Origin: Styela clava
Taxonomy: Eukaryota > Chordata > Ascidiacea > Stolidobranchia > Styelidae
Direction: 5' to 3'
DNA length: 64,000 nucleotides
Assembly (NCBI RefSeq): GCF_964204865.1
Contig: NC_135253.1
Span: 21,860,001 to 21,924,000, forward strand
This document shows positions 1 through 11,652 of this stretch, piece after piece. A program made the position numbers and the translations under genes. Below the pieces are notes generated by a model. That model had not been told where the DNA came from and did not search any database. It saw only the letters and a list, made by a program, of their open reading frames with translations. How positions within the stretch are numbered: the first letter of the stretch is position 1; each line of letters starts with the position of its first letter.

Positions 1-102
1 GTATTCGTACCAAGATGACGCACAACCTGAACCCTAACCTGGTACAATACTATGTTCAGGTTGTGCGCTATCTTAGAGCACATATTTCAGAAGCACCAAA
101 AA
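1..102. mobile_element. family-1 MITE, cut by window edge
   Basis: Inverted arms GTACCAAGATGACGCACAAC and its near complement GTTGTGCGCTATCTTAGAGC surround CCCTAACCTGG. This is the short (~100-bp) form of a family whose full ends read GGGTGCTCCCGAAGTATG. Other copies in this window give 8-bp target duplications, which with GG-starting ends recalls Merlin-type elements. Confidence 0.7.
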
Positions 103-1940
103 AGAAAAGGCCTCACCTCCTCCACTGGTATAGCACAAATACGGGAATCTCCATATGTTTCCAAGTCCAACGGCATATCCAATGCATGCGAATAGAAACT
201 CAACTTTAGATCCCCATCGTCCACGTAAGTTCTGCTGTGTCTGCATTTTCCTTATTTTATTATTAATATTAAGTCTTACAACCTGTTAAGTAAAATAATT
301 TGAAAATAATAATATGAAAGCTGGTTTTTTTAGTTTCAATCAGAGCTAATGATTAACCAGTGGTTCTGTTCACCTGTGTTTTTTTGACTTTCTACAAAGA
401 TACAGCGCTTTTCATAATCAAGGTAATAATCGTAATGTGCATACAGAACAAAATTGATGGCCGCATCGCACTAATAACTTTGTTATGTTTGTTCTGAACA
501 CACCACAATAGACAGAAATTAAAAATGAGGAATTTTGGAGAGCGAGTAAAACCTTTAAAACATGATGAGTATCATGTGCCCGCTCATCAACACACATTTA
601 CAAAAAAAAATCTTGTTAAAAAGCTTGGGCCAGAAATAAACACAAAAAAAATACGCGAATGTATTTACTTTCAGTCTGTTGTACTTTTAAAATACTCTAC
701 AAGTGAATACAAATTAAATCTGATACAAATACAACGGGCGTAAGTGTAATGTAATAAGGTGACGAAAAAGGGTCAAACTCAAAAGTCATAAAAAACTACA
801 ATTTGATGAGTAATGACGAACAGTTAAGATTCCGAAAATAGCATTCCCGCCGTCCCGACAAGTCAGCCAAAACGTTTGGCGTTCAGCCATCCAGCATAAT
901 ACACGAACATGTTCTCGTTACTGTTGTTGCTGTGTAGCGCAACGCTAGCGTACTTACTGAAGGTGAATGCGTTATTCTGCTTGTTTCGTTGTTTCCCGCT
1001 AACATTGTTAGAGAACGTATCACATGCAAAATCAATTCTATGCTAAAATGTTGGGATGGAAGTTCTCAACAATAAAAACCATATGTGCAAAAGTTGCAAT
1101 TTCAATTGGTTCTTCTGTCGTTAACGTAGAATACGATTCATTGCGTTCAAATTGTAAATCAAATAGTAAATTTTAATTAGTCCTGTTCGGACGTTCACGT
1201 GAATGTAACATTTAACAACGTTTTTTTTAAGGTCTTATCTACAGAAAAACATGCCTGGGCGAATAAGTAAATTCTTGAAAACGGCAGACTATTTCATTAT
1301 TCTTTATTCCTTTTGCTGTACTTGAAAAAATCTAAATTTGGATCATTTGTATCGTTAGCGTCTATTCCTTTCTATTTTTCGAACTAAACCCGATATTTAG
1401 ACAGAGAATATGCGCATAAACTCTCGATGACAATATGGCCAATGAAGACAGCCGGGATGGCTTTGAATATAGACCTGTGTAGTAAAATCGGAAACTGTAA
1501 AGTTACAGGATCACACCTAAGGGGTCGTGTCTTTGGAGGCGTCCCGATTTGAAGTCAAAAAATATGGTAACCCCACTTCAGATATAAGTGGATGCTTATA
1601 CAATGCCTCGCTCCGAGTGAAAAACGCATAAAAAAGCGTCGTATTAAAAAAAATACGAGACAAGGCTATAATTTCCAAAGATGCAATGGTAGCGCACTTC
1701 GTAGCAAAACTTTCGTTTCCTCTGACGTGCATGGGAAAAAATGAAACACCGCTCAGATAAGAATGTTTCATTTTAGGTAAACTTTAAACGCAATTTAATT
1801 CCCACATCGGTAACGGTATGGTAAGTATTATTTTAGTTTTTTCCAATAAACACGATAAATAAAACGTCACCGAGATAAATATTCCATTTTGGGTAAAGTT
1901 TTAAGTTGATAAATAGATACCACATATAATTAATCCCACA
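103..1940. other. no gene recognised
   Basis: AT-rich with no convincing long frame. A frame at 525-743 (72 codons) has no recognisable domain. A hydrophobic mini-frame at 909-962 is listed separately. Confidence 0.6.
909..962 (+). other. possible first exon encoding a signal peptide
   Basis: ATG followed by MFSLLLLLCSATLAYLLK, then GTGAAT as a possible splice donor. The run has the charge and hydrophobicity of a secretory signal or membrane anchor. Read without splicing the frame continues for only 46 codons. No partner exon is identified with confidence. Confidence 0.2.
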
Positions 1941-2449
1941 TAGCGTGGGCGGTTGAAGTCGCTCCTTCGAATAAAACAATATCTATCCCTATTCCTAACC
2001 TGGTGTATATATATATAACCAGCCATTATACGACGACTGCCGCCATCCAACTTTCTTCTAACTTACTGTGTCCAGGGTGTTGAAAAAATGTCGCTAAATT
2101 AACATAAGTTAATATGGAATGCTACTTAAAACATTTAACGAATAAGATCTTTCAACAGTATCAAATCACGGTGAACTGCCATTCAAACATTTCCCGACTG
2201 TCGCTTTTTAACAGTTACTTTTTTTAACCTTGCCATGACAAAAAATTTTACCTACATTTATTTTCCGTAACTTTTTTAACACTCTGTATATTTCAGTCCA
2301 ATTGTTAATTCATATTTGATTGGCGACCATAATACACTACTCTATTCTTAAGTTTGCAATCACGACCCATTTAGATTTAACTAATTGCCTACGAACATTA
2401 TTTAGATCTTTTGTAAAATTTGCAAAATTGTGATATTTGATGAAAACAA

Positions 2450-2587
2450 CCCCGCCACGTTTTAAATAACAAATTAGTAATTTTCCAGTTGAGGTCAGGA
2501 ATGATTTTAAAAATTTGATTTTCAAGCGCAACCTGCATTCCTAACCCTGTCTAGATAATTACTATTTTTATTTTTAACGTGGCGGGG
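2450..2587. mobile_element. foldback element with CCCCGCCACGTT ends
   Basis: Ends CCCCGCCACGTTTTAAATAA and its complement-like AACGTGGCGGGG enclose inner arms that also pair (AATTAGTAATTTTCCAGTT against TAGATAATTACTA, and GGAATG against CATTCC). A diverged relative lies at about 5711-5851 and 5884-5912. Confidence 0.55.
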
Positions 2588-2643
2588 ACTTTGTACAAAA
2601 GATTCGCGCAAACTATAACCAAGTCATTGCTAACGTTCAAACC

Positions 2644-3226
2644 TTAAATATATTCTCGAAACATAAATACGCCTTATCGCCGAACTGGTTATATGCAGTG
2701 AAATTTCCCGTCAAAAAATCTGCCTAACGCTTAACCCTCTTCCAGCTATTGACCCAATTTATTTGACATGGTCTTTTTAAAGTTATTTTTTTTGTCAACC
2801 ACTGAGCCCTAAAGCTTCTCTTATGGATTTTTAAAACCGTGTGCTAGAGTTCTATTCAGCAATATATCTTTAAAACACACTCCGAAAAAAAAATTTTTTG
2901 CAAAAATATCTCAAAAATTTCTAAAAAATAAATTGGATCTTGAGAAATTCTGTGTACAGTAGAGGGTTAATAATTAATTCCTAATTAATTAATTTTTTTT
3001 TCAACGTTTTCGTCAAGTTTTTCCTAACACAACATTACCGAAACGCCTAATAAACCATCAATATATATTCTCGAAACATGACTTGTTATATACAGTGAAA
3101 TTCCCCGTCAAAAAATCTGCCTAACGCTTAAACCTTCAATATATATTCTCGAAACATAAATACGCCTTATCGCCGAACTGGTTATATACAGTGAAATCTC
3201 CCGTCAAAAAATTTGCCTAACGCTTC
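2644..3226. repeat. short tandem repeat of ~90-bp unit, three copies
   Basis: Units at ~2644-2734, ~3058-3125 (shortened) and ~3126-3230 share TATATTCTCGAAACATAA, CGCCGAACTGGTTATAT and CCCGTCAAAAAAT with CTGCCTAACGCTT. A TTAA-flanked element interrupts the array after the first unit. Confidence 0.75.
2735..2966. mobile_element. piggyBac-like TTAA MITE
   Basis: Flanked on both sides by TTAA (2731-2734 and 2967-2970), with ends CCCTCTTCC and GTAGAGGG. A TTAA duplication with CCCT...AGGG ends is the piggyBac signature. No transposase inside. Confidence 0.6.
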
Positions 3227-3476
3227 TTCTCGCGACTAACACACGCCTACGTCTTGTCAAATCCCTGGGGCATATTGTTTGCATCTAAACAATAGTCACA
3301 TGCACGTGATTATTTGAGTCATATTACATTATGATCTATATCTCAATCATAATATTATAAATAGGGTTAAAAATTTTGCCATGAACCAAACCAAGGCACT
3401 TTGAACTGGCGGTCCTGGGTCCCGTTTAGCAACCTATATCTACCCCTATTCCTAACCTGATATATATATATATATG

Positions 3477-3679
3477 GGTGACCGTACATTTGAACCCATG
3501 TACATTTGAACCCATGTGTATTTCCGCGGGTTCAATCTATATGCGGGTGCTAAAACCCATGGGTTAGGGTTAGTATGGGTTCAACTATCCGTGAAACAAA
3601 AAAAATTTCATAGGTGCAATAGTATACAGGTGAAATTGTCGTGGGTTCAAATGTACGTGGGTTCAAATTTAATGGAACC
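3477..3679 (-). mobile_element. family-2 MITE
   Basis: ~200-bp element with ends GGTGACCGTACATTTGAACC and its partner ending AATGGAACC. Inside are a doubled TACATTTGAACCCA motif and GGGTTAGGGTTAG. Inserted in a TA-rich stretch so the target duplication cannot be read. Confidence 0.8.
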
Positions 3680-4260
3680 ATATATATATGCCAGCCCGAT
3701 AGTAATTTACGGCAGAGATCATTGTGCGGCGACTGCTGCCAAATATCCACCCACTTTTTAACTTGATGGTATATATTGCAGTCCAATCGTATATATAGAC
3801 ATTAGTCACATGCACGTGATTATTCGAGCCATATTACATTCTGATCTATATCTCAACCATAGTCATAGTCATGTTTATTTTTTCCATTCAGTAAAAAATA
3901 ACATGCGAAATTGAGAAAAAATAAAATTAAACACACATTTTAACTGGGGAAAGGAAGTCGCGGGGAACCAAGACTGGTTATCGAGCAGCGACACCCAAGG
4001 TTCAAAATCTAAATAAATTTCTAAGGTCGAAAATTTGGTTTTTAGAATACTGTTATAAGTTATAACCATTGAATTAGAAATCAGGGTAAAATAATAACAT
4101 GCGCAGCACAATATTTTTCTATTAACTTAACCAGGCCAAATGCGGCTTTCTATATGTCGTTGAAAATGATCAGTCAAACACATGACACGTTTCTATAAGT
4201 TACAAATGGTTTTTATGACTAATAACAAAATATCAACCACCCCCTAATTTCGAAACATAA

Positions 4261-4276
4261 CCCCCCCCCCCCCCCA
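4261..4276. repeat. poly-C tract
   Basis: Uninterrupted run of C of about 16 bases. Similar G/C runs occur at 7210-7226 and 35744-35759. Sequencing length error is likely here. Confidence 0.9.
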
Positions 4277-4332
4277 AAAAATAGAAAGCTGGGAAACATA
4301 CTACCCCTCCATATCTGTAACCTGATGTAGGC

Positions 4333-4481
4333 TATTTATATATGCCAGCCCGAAAGAGGCCATTATGCAGCCACTGCCGCCATATATCCACCCCACTTTC
4401 TACTTGCTGTCTATATTGCAGTCCAATCGTTTTTAACAATTACAATTAACATCTACCATTTTCAAACTATTTGTCGACGAA
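4333..4481 (+). repeat. left direct repeat abutting family-2 MITE
   Basis: Starts TATTTATATATGCCAGCCC and ends TTTGTCGACGAA exactly at the MITE's left end. It matches 4701-4883 apart from a 34-bp gap. Confidence 0.85.
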
Positions 4482-4700
4482 GGTTCCATCACATTTGAAC
4501 ACACGTACATTTGAACCCACGTACATTTGGACCCATGACAATTGCACCTGTATGCTATTGCACCTATGGAAATTTTTTTGTTGTACGGATAGTTGAACCC
4601 ATACTAACCCTAACCCATGGGTTTTAACACCCGCATATAGATTGATACCGTGGATATGCACATGGGTTCAAATGTACGTGGGTTCAAATGTACGGTCACC
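4482..4700 (+). mobile_element. family-2 MITE between 150-bp direct repeats
   Basis: Runs from GGTTCCATCACATTTGAAC to ATGTACGGTCACC. Instead of an 8-9-bp duplication, both ends abut a long direct repeat (4333-4481 and 4701-4883). Confidence 0.8.
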
Positions 4701-4883
4701 TATTTATATATGCCAGCCCGAAAGAGGCCATTATGCAGCCACTGCCGCCATAATATCCACCCCACTTTCTACTTGCTGTCTATATTGCAGTCCAATCGTC
4801 AATTGATTGGTGATTATAATACGCATTCCCATTTTTAACAATTACAATTAACATCTACCATTTTCAAACTATTTGTCGACGAA
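4701..4883 (+). repeat. right direct repeat abutting family-2 MITE
   Basis: Begins exactly at the MITE's right end with TATTTATATATGCCAGCCC and ends TTTGTCGACGAA. It is 34 bp longer than the left copy because of an extra segment around 4799-4832. Confidence 0.85.
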
Positions 4884-4956
4884 TATTATTTTTCAAATCT
4901 ATTTGCCACACAAACGTTCTTCTTTGGAATTTTCCGCTCGAAAATAAATAGAATAC

Positions 4957-5043
4957 CTGGACGTGAACGTTGCTTTTCGCGCGGTAAACACCGTCTAAAA
5001 TCCGTGTGTCGTATTGTTCTCGAGTAGGATCGAATTTCGTTTC
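4957..5043 (-). other. possible 29-codon exon
   Basis: Between CTGTGAATCAG (acceptor-like) and CCAG|GTATTC (donor-like) lies an open frame reading ETKFDPTREQYDTRILDG and onward, with polar, protein-like composition and phase 0 at both ends. No neighbouring exon or family match is evident. Confidence 0.25.
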
Positions 5044-5242
5044 CTGATTCACAGAAGAATCGGATATTTTCGCAGTATGGTTGCACTATAAAAATCCTGG
5101 TATTGAATTACAAAAACGTGTGCTATCCTGCTATATTACGTCAACGCTAATTTTCTCTTTGATTTTGTTTATCTTAAGTTAAATTAAGTTATTGCCTCAA
5201 TTATCTCTGTCCATCCTACGTTGTTCAATAAATTTTCTGGCC

Positions 5243-5455
5243 CTCCGGAAGTGTGTGTACAAATATGGAGGTAATTAATTTTGTTCGCCTACTCTACATC
5301 ACGTTCTCTAAAGGGACTGAAACCTACGGGCAGGAGGTATATCCACTTGGCTAACACAGACAGTCCGCGAACTCGTAATAGAACTAAAATAGGGAAAATT
5401 AAAATAAACTTACGGCCTAACCCTAACCTGGTACACACACTACGGGATTATCATA
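5243..5455 (+). mobile_element. family-3 MITE (related to family 1)
   Basis: ~200-bp element running from GAAGTGTGTGTACAAATATG through TTTTGTTCGCCTAC to CCTAACCCTAACCTGGTACAC and ACTACGGGA. Other copies: 11173-11336, 18506-18666, 19820-19965, 20696-20898, 21063-21185 (cut by a hAT element) and 27306-27500. End sequence resembles family 1. Confidence 0.7.
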
Positions 5456-7008
5456 GTTTTCTAGCTTCGCTTATCTTAACCTTACCTGAACAAAATATCT
5501 GATATAGCGATATGCAATAGCGGGTTAGCACATGCTCTAGTGGGATTCAAAATTATAAATGAAGAATAAAAAAGATTATGTGTCGACCTCAGTATCAACA
5601 GGCTACCTCGTTTCAGAAAATGCATGTTCGTCACTACGTACTTATTATATTTAAACTATTTACAAAAATCCAACGCATTTTGTTCAAAGCCCCCGTCAAA
5701 TAAAAACAAACGCCAACGCTTAAAATAAAAAAAAAATTATCCAGTTAGAGCTAGGAATGCAGATTGCACTGGAAATTCGAATTTTTAAATAATTTCTAAC
5801 CCGAACCCTAAACGGATAATTACTAATTTATTATTTTAAAACGTGGCGCGGGTGCTTTTCTCAAATCTCACATACTTGCATTAGTGGCGGGGTCTTTGTA
5901 CAAAAGATCCAAATATAATAGCACATGTCCAATATATATAAATAACCCGCACAAAACGCGGTAGAGTTCATTGACGAATCGCGCTGTGATTAAATTCCGA
6001 TATTCCCACGGGACAGGACAGACGGCACGCCACAACTATGAGAGAATGAATCTTTTATATTTACTCATCTGGAATTCGTGGTTGCAGAAAGCATGCCTGG
6101 TCCAGGCATATTTCTACGCTCTCTTTTAGGTCCACTGATATTGACCATATTCGCTCTTGTAATCTTAAATGGAATTTGGATATTATTTTCTCTGTTGCGG
6201 AGCTAAGACAGCCCGAACGTTCAATACATTACAGTTTTGTTTGTTTATTCCTGGTCCAAACCTCGTTTTCCTAGGTTTTTTGGACACGTAGTGGACATAA
6301 CGATCGTTTCAATATTATGTTGTTGTTGTTGTTGTTTTTGTTCTTTGACACGTTTTTAAAAAGTCGCTTTTCTCTTCGAATACTGGACCAATTGCTTTGA
6401 AATTTTCAGTGGTGAAAGATAAAAATTTTCTCCAGAAGGCTATTACTTTTTTTTTCGCTATGACGTCATCAAAATTATGTGACTCTACGTGTCCATATAT
6501 TTGAGCATAGCTCTCTTGTTTTTTACATACCGGTAATGCTTTGTGTATGTGTGCTGCTGGGCGGGCACATGATATTACTCGCGTTTTAAACTTTTTCAAA
6601 TTTTTCTGCTCGCTCTACGGAATTCTACATTTTAAATTTGTGTGTAATATGGAGTTTTCAAAATAAACTATTTTAGGATCTGGTTCTTTTCAGTGCTTAC
6701 AGACAGTGCAAGTCGCTGGAACGCGATTAGGCAACTTAAATCATTTTACAATTTCCCCATGGGACCAGATAATTCGACAAAACTTTTCTTTTTTCATTTC
6801 ATTAAATTATTGCGTGTTACTCGACCGCTTTTGCATTGATTGCCCGCTAATATTTTTAGCAAACGCCGCGCACTCAGTCCTTTCCTTGCCGCTACCGATA
6901 CGCGACTTTCGTGTCCAATGATCTGAGCATAGCTACCTTATTTCTAATGAAATTCGAATACTATTCGGTTACGGGTTGAACTCAAATCTAAGGCAAAGTC
7001 TATTTCAA
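5456..7008. other. no gene recognised
   Basis: Contains part of a foldback relative (~5711-5912), a GTT microsatellite at ~6317-6335, a lone CRE palindrome at 6461 and a small hydrophobic frame at 6093-6206. Nothing else stands out. Confidence 0.5.
6093..6206 (+). other. 37-codon hydrophobic frame
   Basis: ATG to TAA, starting MPGPGIFLRSLLGPLILT and continuing as one long hydrophobic helix ending FSLLRS. It could encode a single-pass micropeptide, be an exon (CTCTTTTAG upstream of its middle is acceptor-like), or be chance in AT-rich DNA. Confidence 0.15.
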
Positions 7009-7259
7009 TCTCATTGCTCAACGATTCCATTTGCTGTTCTACATAGCGTCGGTACCAATAAAGGAAATCCGAAAGCGTTGTTAATGAGTTCACGCAAAGT
7101 AACACTTGGACAAGTAATTTTCTGATTCATTTCCTTTGATTCTGCTTGTCTTACGTTAAGTTTGGATAAGTTAAACTTATCTAAACCAAAGAAAACTGAA
7201 CGCTGTACCATTAACCTGCAATCCCCCCCCCCCCCCTCCCCCATTTTTAATATGTTTTT

Positions 7260-7366
7260 TGACGCTCCCGAAGTATGTGCACCAAGATGGCGCACAACCT
7301 GAACCCTAACCTGGTACACATACTATGTTCAGGATGTGCGTCATCTTGATGCACATACTTCTGGAG
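7260..7366. mobile_element. family-1 MITE, short form
   Basis: Ends CGCTCCCGAAGTATGTGCAC and CATACTTCTGGAGCCCC surround CACCAAGATGGCGCACAACC, CCCTAACCTGG and the inverted arm. Lies next to C and T runs that blur the target duplication. Confidence 0.8.
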
Positions 7367-7404
7367 CCCCCTTTTTTTATTCTGTTTAGCTTACGTAAGA
7401 TCAG

Positions 7405-8003
7405 CAATGCATCGTGCTAAGTGTTAGGAATACGCTGCCACCGCATCTCTAATTATACTGCCTAATTTAAAAACATACAGAATCAAAGAATCCAAAATTT
7501 AGTGTCGGTGAAATAATGGGGATGGAATAGCGTTTGGTTTTCTCCGAATGTGTTTAAGTAAGTTTAACTTATCGCAGCTTAACGTAAGATTACAGAAGAA
7601 CATAGAATAAAAATATTAGCGACGATACTGTGCCAGCATACTACCCTTTTTGAATATGCTAGTTTAAAATAACCTCAACAATTAATAATCGGTGCGGTCA
7701 AAATTCTTGGCTATGTCCCCGGTATAGCGTTCTGTTTTCTCTGAATGTGTTCAAGTAAGTTTAACTGATCCTAGCTTAACGTAAGATAAACAGAACGAAA
7801 AAACGAATGGAAATATTAGCGACGCTGCAATAAGAGCATACTACTCTTCTAAAGTTTATGCTTCTGAAAACAAATAACTGGCTAAATAATCCCATACCCG
7901 ACATGGACTTGTAACCGGACGAGAGGCCGTGGTTCGCCATATGCTTAGGCCGTCTTATCGGCTTTCCTTTCTCCGGGATAAATATGTAAATCATATCCTA
8001 TAT
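7405..8003 (+). mobile_element. tRNA-derived SINE split by a repeat insertion
   Basis: The SINE head (box-A-like CATCGTGCTAAGTG) is at ~7405-7460 and the tail (AACTGGCTAAATAATCCCA to CGGGATAAATATGTAAATC) at ~7858-8003. Between them are two direct ~115-bp repeats (7530-7645 and 7720-7850) that share AAGTTTAAC and AGCTTAACGTAAGAT, with an inverted relative at 7136-7206. Confidence 0.5.
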
Positions 8004-8440
8004 GTGCCTATTTCAAAATAACCTCAACAATTAATAATAATAATAGCGGTAATCTCAACACTTTCAACCATAAACCAAACGCTCTTGCATTCCGCGCATT
8101 CTCAATACTGCGCTAAACACAGATAAAGCCTCGAGCTATTAACCATTCATGCGAGACCGCTGGCAGAATAAATAAGTAGTCTACCCATTGTTCTAAGTCT
8201 GAGGTGGCCAACCAGTCAAAGACCAAGAGCCGCATTTCGTACTTTATTCCCGCGAAGAGTCGCATTATAAACAAGAACACACATCAGATTTACCTTTATT
8301 CAGCTCTGTATTAATGCTGGTTTATTGTAAATGTCACCAACCAACATGATTAGGACAGAAACTTACAAGCCATTTATTGTTATGCATGCTACTTAGTGGG
8401 ACTTCTGCCATTTTTTGGAAGCGATTTAATATAATTCTGC

Positions 8441-9250
8441 ACACTAACACAGATATACTTCTGTAGCGCAGTGGTTCGCAACCTTCTTTCGATAAATTCA
8501 TATCTTTGCCTATTCTGGGTATTGCTGTGTTTCGTTCGGGCATTATTTGTTTAATCTTAATAGGCCTGAAGCTACATGAAATTCGCACTATGGTCCTTGC
8601 ACAGTTTGAACCGTTTAGATCAGTGATTCAGTTTTGTTCAAAAAAACGCGTTGCAAATGCGTGAATGAAAGGTAAATAATGAAATAAATGAAAAGTTTTA
8701 AAAACAAATAAGGCGGACAAGATGAAATCTAACAATTTTTTTTTATTTTCAATTAGCTTCATGCCTCCTCAAAAAATTGTCTAAGCCTCCCTTGTCGGGC
8801 GCGAATTACTGAACTGACTGTGCTAAGTGATTCAATAATCTTCTGCAGACTAATACGGTGACCGTACATTTGAACCCATGTACATTTGAACCCATGCGTA
8901 TATCCACGGGTTCAATCTATATGCGGGTGCTAAAACCCATGGGTTAGGGTTAGTATGGGTTTAACTATCCGTGAAACAAAAAAAATTCCATAGGTGCAAT
9001 AGCATACAGGTGCAATTGTCATGGGTTCAAATGTACGTGGGTTCAAATGTAATGGAACCGACTAATACAGATATATTTCTGTAAGGCAGAGGTTCGCAAC
9101 CTTTTTCAATCAATTCCTTGCTTTGCCTATTCAGGGTATCGAGCTAAGTTTCGGCATTATTTTTTGTTTAATCATAATAGGTCTGAGGCTAGCGCTACGC
9201 GCACCTCGTACTCTAGCTTTTTCACGATTTGAATCGTTTAAATTATATTC
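8441..9250. repeat. two ~190-bp direct repeats with a MITE between
   Basis: 8441-8640 and 9060-9250 both run from ACTAACACAGATATA-like sequence through GGTTCGCAACCTT and TTTGCCTATTC to AATAGG.CTGA and a CAC..TTTGAA.CGTTTA end. A family-2 MITE lies between them. Confidence 0.6.
8857..9059 (-). mobile_element. family-2 MITE with perfect 9-bp target duplication
   Basis: GGTGACCGTACATTTGAACC to ATGTAATGGAACC, flanked on both sides by GACTAATAC. A clean 9-bp duplication with GG-starting ends fits a Merlin-like origin. Confidence 0.9.
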
Positions 9251-9431
9251 ATAAATACGTATTAAAATAATGCTGAAGACTAAACAGTGCTATCGATTGG
9301 GTTTCTACGAGACTCACTACCTATCCTTCTTCGATGCTCCTACGCCGGTGGATCCGTATGCATATAATGCAAGGATGCTGCAGCAAGAGTAAATAATAAC
9401 TATCCTAAGTGATTCAATAGTCTCGCTGCAC

Positions 9432-9579
9432 GCTAACACAAATATATTTCCGTAACGTTTCGTCTGACCAAAGTCAGACTTCCTTTTACAGACATAGTTC
9501 AGCTCAGTTGAACTGAGGAAGCCTGACCTTGGTCAGACGAAACGTTGCAGAAATACATTTGTGTTAGCGTGCAGCAAGA
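9432..9579. mobile_element. long perfect-arm foldback
   Basis: Left arm GCTGCACGCTAACACAAAT, TTTCCGTAACGTTTCGTCTG and ACC.AAGTCAGACTTCC pairs with the complement on the right, ~60 bp per arm, loop with a small palindrome TCAGCTCAGTTGAACTGA. The same arm motif recurs singly at 10065, 10205 and in tandem at 55551-55850. Confidence 0.75.
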
Positions 9580-9599
9580 CTGCACACAAGATTGAATCA

Positions 9600-10500
9600 C
9601 TTAATTAGACTCTTAGAGTAATCAATCAATATTTGTAAAACTAAACCTAATACGAAGTGATATTTTTTCCACCAGAAAATCAGAATTCCTTCCTGTTGGG
9701 AAACAGTGTTGACTATCGTCTCGCTAAGAATACATGACTATCAATCTACTGTGCTTTTTGCTGATGGATCTGTATATTGCAAAGTTGGTTGTTTGACCAC
9801 ATTTATTATTTTCTGTGATTCGACTACTAAAGCCTCGCTCTTCAATAAAAACAATACTCATATAATTAAAATGTTAAAACTTAAAATGTTTAATTAGATA
9901 CGCCATGCTTGGATGTCGCCGCTTGATAACCATCTTTAGTTCTTGGCTTCCCTTCCGCAGTGAAATTTGTAAACTTCGCATGTTCTTTTTTACTGGATGG
10001 AAAAAATAAACTTGACTATGACTGCTGTAAAAAGAGTGATAAGCTATTCAAGGAGTCTTGCTACACACTAACATAAATGTATTTCTGTAACGTTTTATCC
10101 GAGACTTCATCAGACACACTGTGCTTTTCGCTGGTGGATATGTATAATGCAACGTTACGTAGCTATAGTGAAGATGACTATTGTAAGCTATTCAAGAGTC
10201 CTGCTGTACACTAACATAAATGTATTTCTGTAACGTTTTATCTTACTAAAACCAGACTTCCTCAGACGCACATAATTCAGCTACAACAAGGGAGGCGGTC
10301 GCGCAATTTTCCATATTGTGCGTTAGCTTCTAAATTTTCAGAACGAGCTCATTCATGCATGCAACCTTAAATAGTAAAATCTGGCATCTAGCGAATACGT
10401 CAAGTATGCTGTTACCAAAAAACAGTAAATTTTAAAAGTATTTAGACGTTATTGAAACCAAATTAAAAATGGAATTTTACATGGCAAAAAAAACGCGTTT
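9600..10500. other. no gene recognised
   Basis: AT-rich DNA with two single arms of the foldback motif (about 10065-10120 and 10205-10280). No convincing coding frame. Confidence 0.6.
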
Positions 10501-10778
10501 GCGTATAATCGCAACTTTTGAAAATGGAATAACTTCAAAATCTTAGTAAATTTACAGCTTATGTTTAACAGCAAGTTCTTCAAATACTTGTCCGTTTATT
10601 GCTTCCGCGCGCTGCCCTCAATTCAAAAGACGCTCGCCGCTCTATATTTGGCGCAACATAGTTCACGTAAAGTGTTGACTTCCGTTCCTTTGCGATTCAA
10701 GCTCATGTATTTGTAATTATAAACTGGTTAACATAACTATTCAGATACTCAATCGGAAAAGCAGCAACTTCTTCAAAT

Positions 10779-10988
10779 GGTTCCATTACATTTGAACCCA
10801 CGTACATTTGAACCCGTAATTTGAACCTACGACAATTGCACTTGCATACTATTGCACCTATGGAAATTTTTTTTACGGATATTTGAACCCGTACTAACCG
10901 TCCCTAACCCACGGATTTTAGCACCCTCATAAAAATTGAACCCGCGGATATACGGGTGCAAATACATGGGTTCAAATGTACGGTCCAT
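10779..10988 (+). mobile_element. family-2 MITE (shared by both duplication copies)
   Basis: GGTTCCATTACATTTGAACC to ATGTACGGTCC, flanked by TCTTCAAAT on both sides (9 bp). The equivalent copy in the other duplicate is 18143-18319, so insertion came before duplication. Confidence 0.85.
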
Positions 10989-11652
10989 TCTTCAAATACT
11001 TGTCCGTTTATTGCTTCCGCGCGCTGCCCTCAATTCAAAAGCCTTTCGCCGCGCTTTATTCTGCGCAACGTATAGTTCACGCCAAGTGTTAACTGATTAC
11101 GATTTCCCTTGCGATTCAAGGCCCTGCATTTGTAATTATAAACTGGTTAACTAACTATTCTCATACCCGATCTGGGGCGCCCCAGAAGTGTGTGTACCAA
11201 TATAGAGGTAACTAATTTTGTTCGCCTACTTAACTAACAAAGACAGTCCCTGAACTCGTAATAGAACTAAAAAAATAAGAAAAATCGAAATAAAATCATC
11301 GCCTAACCCTAACCTGGTTCACATACTACGGGAGTACCCGATCTGAACTGCTAAACAGGCGAGAAGCCCTCTTATCAACTTTCCATTTTGACTGTTTTTG
11401 TCCGTTTTACTTTTTATACTTTTACTTCCTCTCTCGGTAATCGCGAATTCAGTCAACCGCTTCATGCAACTAGCTGTTTTTTTACAACTTCCTATTTCCA
11501 TCGCTACATTTTTCGATTTTTATTATTCTAACTCAGGGACGGATCATGCGCTTTAGAGACCCTAGGCACATTTAGACTTTGGTTATATATATAAATAAAA
11601 CAAAATTTTCGAGAATAGCATCAGTGGTCATGTGAAATTATGTCTTCTTATA

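Noticed and set aside
3875..4111. 78-codon minus-strand frame with protein-like central part
   Set aside because: No start context, no usable splice donor after the protein-like part, and the GCAGCGACACC segment recurs at ~50300, suggesting a dispersed repeat.
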